In this document: piece after piece, positions 24,667 to 37,488 of the stretch
Layout: every line of letters begins with the position of its first letter
Position numbering within the stretch: position 1 is the stretch's first letter
Program-made: the position numbers and the translations under genes
The notes under the pieces: model-generated
The model's database searches: none
What the model was told of the DNA's origin: nothing
What the model saw: the letters and a program-made list of their open reading frames with translations, nothing else
Source of the DNA: Anaerolineales bacterium
Lineage (GTDB): Bacteria > Chloroflexota > Anaerolineae > Anaerolineales > UBA6663
Assembly (NCBI GenBank): GCA_020845955.1
Contig: JADLEU010000105.1
Location: 1 to 45,888, forward strand
Reading direction: 5' to 3'
DNA: 45,888 nucleotides

Positions 24667-27033
24667 ATGAAGCCCCCCAACGCTGATCGACACGGCGCTG
24701 AGGGGCTTCCGCGCATCTTCACCATGGTGACGACTTCTCCTGGCAATCCGGCGGTCCACGGCCTTGATTGGCCGACGGCCCTGGGCATCCTGCGCGACGC
24801 CGGATCGCGCATGAATCATCTAGGCCCCGACACGTCGCTGGCCGAGGCGCTCCAACTGATTGCTGGGACCGCCATCCGCCTGGTGGGCTCGAACGCGGCC
24901 GACCGAGCCAGCGCAGTGATTTACACCTACGACCCGGCGGGGGGCTGCTTCGACCCAAACTCACGTGTCGCGGCTGGCGAAGGCGAGACGCCCCTCACGG
25001 GCGATCTGCCGCGTGCCACCGGCATGGGCGCCACCTCTTTGGCCCGGCGAGCGCGCGTGCTGTCTTACGAGGAGCAAGGCCTGAGTTTTCACCCCCTCAA
25101 GTACCAGGCGGGCATCCGCACCTCAGCCTGTTACCCGCTCCTGGCGGGCGGACACCCGGTGGGGGCACTCTATATATCGCTGCACACCACGCGCTGCTTT
25201 GCGGCAGACGAATTGCTGCTGCTCGACACGTTCGTGCACCTGGCAGCCGTGGCCATCTACAACACGCGCCAGTTCGAGGGAATGAACCGGGCATTGCAGC
25301 GGAAGGTCGATGCGCTGGAGCGGCTGCAATGCGCCGACCAGTTGATCAGTTCGCGGCGCAACCTGGATGACACCTTGCGCGAGATCCTCAACACCGCCCT
25401 CAACCTGACCGGCGCGGAGCATGGCTCATTTCGCATCCTCGACAAACGCACCGGCCAGCTGCAGCTGGCGGCGCTGGTAGGCGCCGACCCCGACCGGCGG
25501 CGCGAGAGCCTGCCCCCGGTCGAGGCCAGCGGCGTGGTGGGCTGGGTGGCGCGCCACCGAGAGCCGGCCCGCATCGCCGATCTGCGCCAGCCGCCCTGGT
25601 CGCAGATCTACCGGCCCATGGGCGAACAGCGCGGAGAGCCTCGCTCGGAGTTGGCCGTGCCGCTACTGGGGTCGGGCCGCGGGCTGGAAGGGGTGCTCAA
25701 CGTCGAGAGCCCGCACCTGGCCCACTTCGATGCGGAAGCGCAAACCGTGCTGGTAAGTCTGGCAACTCAGGCGACCATCGCCTTACAGGAAGCGCGGCTG
25801 CTCAACGTGATTGAAGAAGTCAGCGAGCACATGGCCAACCACACGCCTGACGAGGTGGTTGCGCTACTGCTGGAACGTGCCTGTCACCTGCTGAACGCCA
25901 GTCAGGCCGCCGCCTGGGAGCTTGAGCAGGGCGACCCGCCCGAGCTGTTCTTGCGAGCCCACTTCGGCGGCCTGCCCGCGGGCTATCGTGTTCCGGTGAT
26001 CGGCAGCCTGCTGGGGCGCGCCGTTGAGACGCGCCAGCCTGTGATGAGCACCGACCTGGCTGGCGACCCGCGCCTGGGACGCCGCGACCTGGCGCAGCGC
26101 ATGGGTTGGGACGTGGCGCTGATTGCGCCGCTGTTGATGCGCGACGGCACGCCCCGCGGCGCGCTGGCCGTCTACGCGCCAGGACCCCGGGCGTTCTCCG
26201 ACTGGGACACGCGCCTGCTCACCAGCCTGGCCAACCACGCCGCGGTGGCGCTGCAGTTGGGCGAGGCGCTGGACCAGGCCAAGTTGGCCGAAGAGCGCCA
26301 GGCAGTCGCCGAGACGTTTGCCGTTCTTGGAGACATTTCTGCCAATCTGCTGCATCGCGTCAACAACCTGATCGGCACGATCCCGGTCAAGGTCCAGAGC
26401 TTGACCAGCAAGCGCCCGGCCCTGGCTGACGACCCGTACACGGCGGAGAAGTTGGCCGACATCGAAGCCGGCGCGCGCGGCGCGATGGAGGTGGCGCGCG
26501 AGACCGTAACGTATCTCCGCCCGGTCCGGCTGCAGGCGACGCGCCTGGCCGAGGCCTACGCGAGCGTGGCAGCGCGGCTGCACCTGCCACCTAACGTCCA
26601 ACTGGCTGCCTCCGGGCTGGAGGACCTGCCGCCGGTTGTGGCGGGAGCCGAGGCGCTGCGGCTGATATTCGACAACTTGCTCGGGAACGCCTGCGACGCG
26701 CTGGGCGATCTGCGGGGCACGGTTGCGGTCAGCGGGCGTGTATTGGCTGACACGTTGGAGCCTGGACGCCAATGGGTGGAGGTCAGCGTGGCTGACGACG
26801 GCCCGGGCGTGCCGCTCGAACTGCGCGACCGGATCTTCGAGCCGAACTTCTCGACCAAGCATTCCGCCAAGAAGCTTGGTTTTGGCTTGTGGTGGGTAAA
26901 GACCTGGCTGCAGCGCTGCGGCGGCAGCATTGTCCTGGCCGCGCCGCCGGCGCCTGTGAACGGCGAGCGCGCCGGCCTGCCCGGGTGCACGTTTGTTTTC
27001 CGTCTGCCCCTGGCGGCCAAGGAGGACCAATGA
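24667..27033 (+). CDS. soluble sensor histidine kinase with three GAF domains
   Basis: 788 residues from the ATG at 24667; GTG 24625 or ATG 24724 are also possible, and none has a clear ribosome site. Three GAF-like domains (about 30-205, 225-380, 395-545) come first; seen in them are YPLLAGGHPVGALYIS, ELAVPLLGSGRGLEGVLNVE and LLTSLANHAAVALQLGEA. The dimerisation region has GDISANLLHRVNNLIGTIPV with the presumed phospho-acceptor His563. The ATPase part has the N-box FDNLLGNACDAL, the G1 box VADDGPGVP, EPNFSTKHSAKKLGFGLWWV, and ends FVFRLPLAA. No membrane helices, so it acts in the cytosol; GAF domains may sense a small ligand, nucleotide or light. The H-box differs from the usual HELxxP (LHRVNN). 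The stop overlaps the start of the response regulator. Confidence 0.88.
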   Translation: MKPPNADRHGAEGLPRIFTMVTTSPGNPAVHGLDWPTALGILRDAGSRMNHLGPDTSLAEALQLIAGTAIRLVGSNAADRASAVIYTYDPAGGCFDPNSRVAAGEGETPLTGDLPRATGMGATSLARRARVLSYEEQGLSFHPLKYQAGIRTSACYPLLAGGHPVGALYISLHTTRCFAADELLLLDTFVHLAAVAIYNTRQFEGMNRALQRKVDALERLQCADQLISSRRNLDDTLREILNTALNLTGAEHGSFRILDKRTGQLQLAALVGADPDRRRESLPPVEASGVVGWVARHREPARIADLRQPPWSQIYRPMGEQRGEPRSELAVPLLGSGRGLEGVLNVESPHLAHFDAEAQTVLVSLATQATIALQEARLLNVIEEVSEHMANHTPDEVVALLLERACHLLNASQAAAWELEQGDPPELFLRAHFGGLPAGYRVPVIGSLLGRAVETRQPVMSTDLAGDPRLGRRDLAQRMGWDVALIAPLLMRDGTPRGALAVYAPGPRAFSDWDTRLLTSLANHAAVALQLGEALDQAKLAEERQAVAETFAVLGDISANLLHRVNNLIGTIPVKVQSLTSKRPALADDPYTAEKLADIEAGARGAMEVARETVTYLRPVRLQATRLAEAYASVAARLHLPPNVQLAASGLEDLPPVVAGAEALRLIFDNLLGNACDALGDLRGTVAVSGRVLADTLEPGRQWVEVSVADDGPGVPLELRDRIFEPNFSTKHSAKKLGFGLWWVKTWLQRCGGSIVLAAPPAPVNGERAGLPGCTFVFRLPLAAKEDQ

Positions 27034-28022
27034 AGACTGCCCTGGTGGTCGACGAGAGCCCTCGCTGGCGAGCCACGCTTTCCGACGCTCTGCGCCCGCA
27101 GGGTTGGAGCGTGACCGCGGCCGCCTCACTGGCCGAAGTGGACCGCGAGCTGAAGTTTCACCTGGCAGTTCTAGCCGTTTCACCGGAGAAGGCCGCCCAG
27201 CACGACGCGGCGGCCTGCCTGGCGCGGCTGGACGGCGCGCCCACGCGCTGTGTGTTGCTGGCGAGCCAGCCCGCCGCTCAATTCGATCCCGCCCTGGCGC
27301 AGCACCCGCGCGTGCTGGGCCTGATTGAGAAAGGCAGCTTCAGTCCAGCTGCCTTGTTGGACCTGGCGCAATCCGCGGCAGTGAGCGCAGACGCGCCAGA
27401 GCCGCCTGCCGGGGGTCCCAAGGTGCTGGTCGTCGAAGACGACGCCAACTGGCGCGCGATCTACACTGAACTGCTGGGCGACGCCGGCTACGTGCTGCAC
27501 TTCGCCGTCAGCTATGGGGAAGCGCGCGGCTGGCTGCAGCACGTAAATTTCGAGCTGGCCGTGGTTGATCTCAACCTGGCTAGCTCGGCGGCCCCCGAGG
27601 GCAATCGCGACGGGTTCTTCCTTCTGCGCGCGGCGCGGCAGCGCGGCGTGCCGGCGGTCGTGGTCAGCGCCTTGGGCGACCCGGAGGACATCGACCGCGC
27701 CTACGACGAGTACGATATCTTCACCTTTGTCGAGAAGGAGGGGTTCGATGGCGCCAACTTTCTGCGTCTGCTGGACGCGGCCCGGCGGGCAGGCGAGCCC
27801 AGCGGCCTGCCCGCACCGGCGACGGGCTGCGAAACGTTGACGCCGCGCGAGCGCGAAGTGCTCGCGCTGCTGACACAGGGCCTGACCAACCGGCAGATCG
27901 CGGAGGCGCTGCTCATCTCGGCCAACACCACCAAGAAGCACGTCGATCACATCCTGCAAAAGCTGCGCGCCAGCACGCGCGCCGGCGCGGTTGCCGCGGC
28001 CATGCGGCTTGGAAATCAGTGA
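27030..28022 (+). CDS. response regulator with two receiver domains and LuxR-type HTH
   Basis: 330 residues; ATGA overlap with the kinase and a GGAGG upstream at 27021-27025. The first receiver-like domain (about 1-120) starts TALVVDESPRW, but the phosphorylation Asp is missing (FHLAVLAVSPEK), so it is a pseudo-receiver. The second (about 130-255) is canonical: VLVVEDDANW, FELAVVDLNL with Asp180, AVVVSALGD, and a Lys in VEKEG. The C-terminus is a NarL/LuxR helix-turn-helix (LTPREREVLALLTQGLTNRQ, LLISANTTKKHVDHILQKL). With the overlapping kinase gene it forms one two-component system; the target is unknown. Confidence 0.92.
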   Translation: MKTALVVDESPRWRATLSDALRPQGWSVTAAASLAEVDRELKFHLAVLAVSPEKAAQHDAAACLARLDGAPTRCVLLASQPAAQFDPALAQHPRVLGLIEKGSFSPAALLDLAQSAAVSADAPEPPAGGPKVLVVEDDANWRAIYTELLGDAGYVLHFAVSYGEARGWLQHVNFELAVVDLNLASSAAPEGNRDGFFLLRAARQRGVPAVVVSALGDPEDIDRAYDEYDIFTFVEKEGFDGANFLRLLDAARRAGEPSGLPAPATGCETLTPREREVLALLTQGLTNRQIAEALLISANTTKKHVDHILQKLRASTRAGAVAAAMRLGNQ

Positions 28023-28265
28023 AAGCCCAGGGCAAGGCACACAGGAAATACCGGGCAGACACAGGCAGCGAGGGAGTCCGGCGGAGGCAGTGGAAAGCCA
28101 TGAAATCCCCTGCCTCCGCCTCGTGCACTTCCTCCATTACCCATCCAGGTGATCCGGCGCCCGCGGCGGAAATGGCCCGCCGTGGGGACGACAGTGCCAA
28201 TCGCCGTGCCCTAAACTAGCCGTGTCGGCCCGTGCGCGCCGCCAACCCGTCGCCCGGAGGTTCTG

Positions 28266-32789
<4,524 letters not shown>

Positions 32790-32815
32790 CCCCAACCCGA
32801 AACGCAGCCACTGGT

Positions 32816-32854
32816 CAGGCGGGTGACAGCCCTATTCAGGCTGCCACCCGCCTG
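32816..32854 (+). terminator. terminator after gltB
   Basis: CAGGCGGGTGACAGCC (32816-32831) pairs with GGCTGCCACCCGCCTG (32839-32854) with one mismatch and a 7-base loop; TTTT follows about 5 bases later. Confidence 0.75.
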
Positions 32855-32948
32855 CGCCGTTTTCCCCCTGGCCCCTGGCGCCGTTCGCGCGCGGCGCCCA
32901 TTGCAGCGCGCGGCGGTATAATCGGCGTCGTCCTGGGAGGACAACACC

Positions 32949-34334
32949 ATGACGACTCCATTTGACAACCGGCTTCTGCTGGTGCATTGGGTCGCGCGTG
33001 TCCTGCGGCCCACACGCGACGTCTTCGGCAACATCGACCCGCGCGCCAATGAGCTGGGCATCTCGGCCCGCGACTTTTGTCATTGGCTGCGGCGGACCTT
33101 CCCCAACCTGAACGGCCTATCGGTCAAAGTGTTGCACGGCACGATCTTCCAGGGCCAGGGCGGCAGCGACAACCCGGCGGACGTGCGCGCCATCACCAGC
33201 TTCGACCGGGTACGCGATTGGCTGCAGGCCTGCAACGAGGCGAACCTGGAGCTGCATGCCTGGTGCGTGCCGGTCGGCCGTTTCAACGGCGTCAGCCTGG
33301 TGGACCGCGAAGTCGCGCTGCTGACCCAGCTAATGGCGCTCAACGTCGACGGGGTCGGCCTCAAGTCGCTGTCGCTGGACGTGGAGGCGGGGCGCGGCTT
33401 CTGGACGGGCACCAACCAGGACGTGCTTGACTACTGGCGCAAGTTGCGCGGCAGCCTGCCGAACACGCACGTGGCGGTCGTGCTGGACTATCGCTTCCGC
33501 AAGCAGGGGCGCGAAGCCTTCATCACCCCCTGGGCCACGCGCGCCGACAGCCTGCACCCCATGGTGTATCCGGGCGAGTTCTTCCCCGGCACGGCCGCAA
33601 TGCCCATCGAGCGCGAAATGCGGAAAGCCTTTGAAGAACTGCAGGGCTTTCGCAGGCCCATCATCCCAATGCTGCAGGTCCACGACGCCAGCCGGCCGGT
33701 AAAGCGGCTGACGCAGCCAGAGGAAGTCGCGGCCCAGGCCGATTGGGCGCTGCGGCTCGGCGCGCCCGGCCTGACCTATTTCCGCACCGGCACGGATCAC
33801 TTCCAGTCGTCCAAGTGGCCCGGCTTCGCGGCCGTGCGCCTGCCTGGGAGCGTCCCGCCAGCGCCGCCGCCGATCCCGGCCCATGCCATCGTCGTCTGGC
33901 CGGAGGATCCGGGCTACTCCGAGGCGCTCTTCCCCGAGAATCCGCCCGAGGCGCCGGTGCAGTCAGCGCTGGACGTATATGGCAAGCCGGTGCGCTTCAA
34001 GCGCACCTTCTCGGGCCAGGGCATCACCGTGGAATACCGGCCGGCGCTGCCGCAGCGCGGCGCATACCGCGTGGAGGCCTTCATCCCGGCCAGCCTGGCC
34101 GACGCGATGGTGGAATACCGCATCATGGACCGGCCGGGCCAGCCGGATGCCGAGATTGTGACACCGCCCATTGACCAGGCCCGCTTCTCCAACCAGTGGA
34201 TCAGCCTGGGCGATTACGACTTCGACCCGGCGCACCCCGCCGCGGGCAAAGTGAGCCTGACCGACCTGGGACCCGACAACCCGCGCCAGACGGTGGTGTT
34301 TGGCGCCATACGCTGGTTGCGGCTGCCGCGCTAG
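32949..34334 (+). CDS. unassigned protein, putative TIM-barrel domain plus golvesin-like beta domain
   Basis: 461 residues; GGGAGGA lies upstream of ATG 32949. I do not recognise the family for certain. The first ~300 residues look like an alpha/beta barrel of glycosidase type: NGLSVKVLHGTIFQG, NLELHAWCVPVGRFNG, VDGVGLKSLSLDVEAG, THVAVVLDYRFR, SLHPMVYPGEFFPGTAA and PIIPMLQVHDASRPVKR run in the order of barrel strands. A proline-rich hinge (about 300-310) leads to a C-terminal domain (about 325-461) resembling the golvesin C-terminal / xanthan-lyase-type carbohydrate-binding fold: GQGITVEYRPALPQRGAYRVEAFIP, NQWISLGDYDFDP, KVSLTDLGPDNPRQTVVFGA and IRWLRL. No signal peptide is seen, which is odd for a carbohydrate-binding protein. 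A sugar-related role is inference. Confidence 0.65.
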   Translation: MTTPFDNRLLLVHWVARVLRPTRDVFGNIDPRANELGISARDFCHWLRRTFPNLNGLSVKVLHGTIFQGQGGSDNPADVRAITSFDRVRDWLQACNEANLELHAWCVPVGRFNGVSLVDREVALLTQLMALNVDGVGLKSLSLDVEAGRGFWTGTNQDVLDYWRKLRGSLPNTHVAVVLDYRFRKQGREAFITPWATRADSLHPMVYPGEFFPGTAAMPIEREMRKAFEELQGFRRPIIPMLQVHDASRPVKRLTQPEEVAAQADWALRLGAPGLTYFRTGTDHFQSSKWPGFAAVRLPGSVPPAPPPIPAHAIVVWPEDPGYSEALFPENPPEAPVQSALDVYGKPVRFKRTFSGQGITVEYRPALPQRGAYRVEAFIPASLADAMVEYRIMDRPGQPDAEIVTPPIDQARFSNQWISLGDYDFDPAHPAAGKVSLTDLGPDNPRQTVVFGAIRWLRLPR

Positions 34335-34436
34335 CGTATGGGAGCGCATGCAGCGTCGGTTTCGTTGCGCTGGGCGCGTTTTTGCACGGTTTGGTTTGGG
34401 CGGTCGGTAGTAGGCTTGCCGGTAGAGGAAATACCG

Positions 34437-35390
34437 ATGAGCAGACCGCTGCCGGAAGATCCGATGAGGCTACTGAGTATGGGCTTGTTGGTCGCGTTTG
34501 GGGAATGTCTGTGACAGCAGGGGCTACTGGATCATCTGCGGCAGGTACCCATCCCGCAAGTGACGCATGCCCTTCAGTCGCTCGATAAACTGACCGTGTT
34601 TCTGGCCGGGATCATGAGCGCCATCGAGCATCTGCAAGGCCTCGTTTTCGAATCGCGGTTGTTGGCTCAAGACACGACCGTCGCGCAAGCATCGGGCTGG
34701 GCGGGCTTTGCCCAGTTCACCACGGCCGGCCGCATGCTGCCCGCCTGTAATGCCCAGACGATCTCCGCTTACGAAGCGGCGATCACGGCCTCCTGTCAGC
34801 CGTTTGCGCACACCACCATACACGCGTGGCTGCGCCGCGGCCAGCCGCTCATCTGCGATCTGGACATGACCGGCCAAGCAGTGAGTTCGACCAGCACCAC
34901 CTATCCTGACGCGGCCTTCGGATGGATGAATGACCAGGTGCGCCGGGCTATCAACTGGCGCGAATCTAGCTTTCGCCCCTACCGGCGAGCGCCTGTGGCT
35001 GATGGGCTTTCAACATCCCGGCAACACGTTATCGAGCAACGATCTACGTGAGTTGATCACGGCCCCCGAAACGCAGACTGGCGTGCGGCCGCGCCGCGGG
35101 GTGGAACTGGTCACCGAAGGGATTGCCCAACAGGAAGCGTCCGCAGCGCGCTGGACGTGTTTGGCGGCTCAGCAACAGACCCAGTGCAACCAGCTGCACG
35201 CCACCCGTGAGCAATTGATCCGGCCGTGAAACACGCCAAGCAAGGTTTGAATCAGCCGATTTCCCTTCAAGAACAAGCCCGTTTGCAATAGAAGGCGGCG
35301 GCTGGCGCCAGCGACTACCCACACCCATCCCAGCAGTTGGCCGAGGCGGAGCAATTGTTGGTGCAACATCAGACGCTAGAACGATGCCAT
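34437..35390 (+). pseudogene. decayed transposase-like gene
   Basis: Several frames join into one sequence. ATG 34437 reads MSRPLPEDPMRLLSMGLLVA to an in-frame TGA at 34512, then QQGLLDHLRQVPIPQVTHAL, KLTVFLAGIMSAIEHLQG, a long open part with HAWLRRGQPLICDLDMTGQA and TYPDAAFGWMNDQV, a slip near 34950, then GERLWLMGFQHPGNTLSS, LRELITAPETQTGVRPRR and IAQQEASAARWTCLAAQQQ, a TGA at 35227, and further scraps to about 35390. The CDLDMT motif followed by a coiled-coil-like Gln-rich tail recalls a DDE-type transposase group that I cannot name with confidence. I saw no terminal inverted repeats. At least two stops and two frameshifts make it inactive. It marks the edge of the accessory island to its right. 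Confidence 0.5.
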
Positions 35391-35411
35391 TTGTGATAAT
35401 GTTCTCGATTA

Positions 35412-35439
35412 TTGACAATTGTAATATCTCTGTTAGTAT
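35412..35439 (+). promoter_or_regulatory. candidate promoter at the head of the accessory island
   Basis: TTGACA (35412-35417) and TAGTAT (35434-35439) are 16 bases apart, in the most AT-rich stretch of the window and about 170 bases upstream of the first permease. Between promoter and gene lies GTCGACTGTCGGCTGTCGGC, a short repeat of CTGTCGG. Confidence 0.45.
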
Positions 35440-35605
35440 CCTCTCGGATCTGTAATACGGTCGACTGTCGGCTGTCGGCTGTCGACGAGAATGTAAGTAA
35501 ATGTGACCATAGGTCAAGGCGCTCACAAGAACTGGGTACAAGAAAAACATAAGAGTCTAGCCAATCGATTCAAGATAATAGAATCAATTAGTTGTAGAGA
35601 TTGCT

Positions 35606-36469
35606 TTGCGTAAAGTCACGGCGCATGCGCAAGCCCATCACTTGGACAGGTCTACCAGCCCACACCTCCATGGTTGTGGAGCAAATAATCTCTACGTGCG
35701 CTTGTTGCCATTCGTTCGTCGGCGCTTTCAGTACTTTCTGGCTCCCCTGCTCGTTCTGGTTTCGCTCCTCGCTTGGCAACTGACCGTTCGCGTTGGTCAC
35801 GTTCCCCCTTACCTTTTGCCGTCGCCTGCCCGAGTCTGGGCCAAGACTCTGGCGGCGCTAAACGACAACAGCCTCTGGTACCACACCGGTTACACCATCT
35901 TCGAGGCGTCGCTGGGCTTCTCGATCGCCTTTGTGTTTGCCCTAGCTGCTGGACACTTCCTTGCCCACTATCCTCTGTTGGAGGATTTGATCTCGCCCTA
36001 TTTCGTCGTTGCTCAAGCCACCCCGATGCTGGCCATTGCCCCAATGCTCATTGTATGGTTCGGGTTCGGACCGACCTCCAAGGTGATCATCGCCTTCGTC
36101 CTCGTTGTGTTGCCAATGCTCATCAGCGCTATCGTCGGGTTCCGCGCAGTTTCGGCGGACCAGCGCGAGCTGATGCGCTCATTTTCCGCCACTCGATGGC
36201 AACTCTTTCGTCATCTAGAGATCCCGGCCGCCCTCCCGATCCTTCTCGGGGGAATCAAGGTCGGCGCGGTGCACGCGATGAGTGGGGCGCTGGTGGGGGA
36301 ATACATAAGCGCGGGCCGTGGCCTGGGATACTGGATCATCCTAGGCAAGTCGCGGCACGACACGGCACTGGTCTTCACCGCTCTGGGGACGATGGTCCTC
36401 ATCAACGTGGGTCTATATGCGCTCTTGACCGCGATTGAGCGCGTTTTGACGGCCGGACGATCTGGTTGA
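35606..36469 (+). CDS. ABC transporter permease (SsuC/TauC/NMT1-associated type), copy 1
   Basis: 287 residues from TTG 35606; GTG 35696 is equally possible and matches the protein-like start (RLLPFVRRRFQYF), and neither has a strong ribosome site. Six membrane helices. Family features: VPPYLLPSPARVWAKTLAAL, the EAA-like ATPase-docking loop RELMRSFSATRWQLFRHLEI with PAALPILLGGIKVG, and SGALVGEYISAGRGLGYWII. Permeases of this type import taurine, sulfonates, nitrate, or thiamine precursors together with NMT1/THI5-like binding proteins; one is encoded at 40307. A second, related permease gene follows 76 bases later, and no ATPase is in the window. Confidence 0.88.
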   Translation: MRKVTAHAQAHHLDRSTSPHLHGCGANNLYVRLLPFVRRRFQYFLAPLLVLVSLLAWQLTVRVGHVPPYLLPSPARVWAKTLAALNDNSLWYHTGYTIFEASLGFSIAFVFALAAGHFLAHYPLLEDLISPYFVVAQATPMLAIAPMLIVWFGFGPTSKVIIAFVLVVLPMLISAIVGFRAVSADQRELMRSFSATRWQLFRHLEIPAALPILLGGIKVGAVHAMSGALVGEYISAGRGLGYWIILGKSRHDTALVFTALGTMVLINVGLYALLTAIERVLTAGRSG

Positions 36470-36545
36470 GGCCCGATCGAGGACTCGTCTTTGTCAATTG
36501 CCTTGGACCTCGCCATATCCTGCACGGGGTAGAGCGTCGGACTGA

Positions 36546-37340
36546 ATGACCGAGACCACTGCCGGATTTCAGAAGCAATTGAAATACGTCCTGATTCCGC
36601 TTGTCTTCGTCGGCCTCGTCGGGCTGTGGGCTGCCGTCGTGAAGGCGTGGGGCATCTCCAGCTTCGTACTGCCCTCTCCTTCGGCGGTGTGGGACTCCCT
36701 GATGACATTGGCTCGCGAGGGAACCCTCTGGCCTCACGCGCTGGTGACTATCCAGGAGGCCGGGCTGGGATTCGCCTCGGGCTTTGTCTTTGCCACCGTG
36801 GTGGGCTACGCCCTGGGTAAGTCCGAACTCCTAGAACAGGTGGTGTCGCCGTATCTAGTTGCTATCCAGTCAGTGCCCATCATTGGAATCGCGCCTCTTT
36901 TGATCATCTGGCTCGGATTCGGCATCGCCTCCAAGGTCGCTATCTGCTTCATCGTCGTCTTTTTCCCGATGTTGGTGAGCACAGTCGTCGGGATTCGCAC
37001 TGTAAGCGCGGATCACCGTGCCCTGATGCGTTCATACTCGGCCTCGCGCTGGATGGTTTTCCGTCACCTCGAGTTGGAGTCGTCCCTGCCGCTGCTGTTG
37101 GCGGGATTCAAGACATCCATCGTCCGGGCCATGATGGGGGCAATGGTGGGCGAGTACATCGGGGGAAAACACGGCCTGGGATATCTCTTGATCGCCGGGG
37201 GCGCGGAATTCCTCGACACATCCATGGTTCTGGCCGCGACGGTAGCACTCGTCGGGATCACCATCCTCCTCTACCTGTTGGCCTTGGCCCTCGAAACGGC
37301 CCTCATTCCGGCTTGGCGGCGTTCCATGGCTAAGGACTAA
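36546..37340 (+). CDS. ABC transporter permease (SsuC/TauC/NMT1-associated type), copy 2
   Basis: 264 residues, full length; ATG 36546. Same architecture as the upstream gene: ISSFVLPSPSAVWDSLMTLA, PYLVAIQSVPIIGIAPLLII, the docking loop RALMRSYSASRWMVFRHLEL, and MGAMVGEYIGGKHGLGYLLI. The two proteins are clear paralogues. Systems of this class normally use a homodimer of one permease, so two adjacent genes suggest a heterodimer or two importers. The next gene, an oxidoreductase, starts 148 bases downstream. Confidence 0.9.
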   Translation: MTETTAGFQKQLKYVLIPLVFVGLVGLWAAVVKAWGISSFVLPSPSAVWDSLMTLAREGTLWPHALVTIQEAGLGFASGFVFATVVGYALGKSELLEQVVSPYLVAIQSVPIIGIAPLLIIWLGFGIASKVAICFIVVFFPMLVSTVVGIRTVSADHRALMRSYSASRWMVFRHLELESSLPLLLAGFKTSIVRAMMGAMVGEYIGGKHGLGYLLIAGGAEFLDTSMVLAATVALVGITILLYLLALALETALIPAWRRSMAKD

Positions 37341-37488
37341 GGGTTGCCTCGTGGATCAATCAACAGATTGCCAGGGGCTACATAGCGCCCCGGCAGTAAG
37401 TTGCGTACTCTTTACCCCTTACGACGTTGCGCCTGGCGCATGGCTAATGCCAGGTGGACGCTGATCAACGTAGCTAAAGGAGGCTGCT

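Noticed and set aside
25864-27183. 439-codon minus-strand ORF opposite the kinase
   Set aside because: Shadow of the kinase ATPase and GAF coding sequence, with no domain.
37432-37454. Inverted repeat CCTGGC...GCCAGG before the first oxidoreductase gene
   Set aside because: Six-base arms and an 11-base loop are expected by chance; no regulator is linked.
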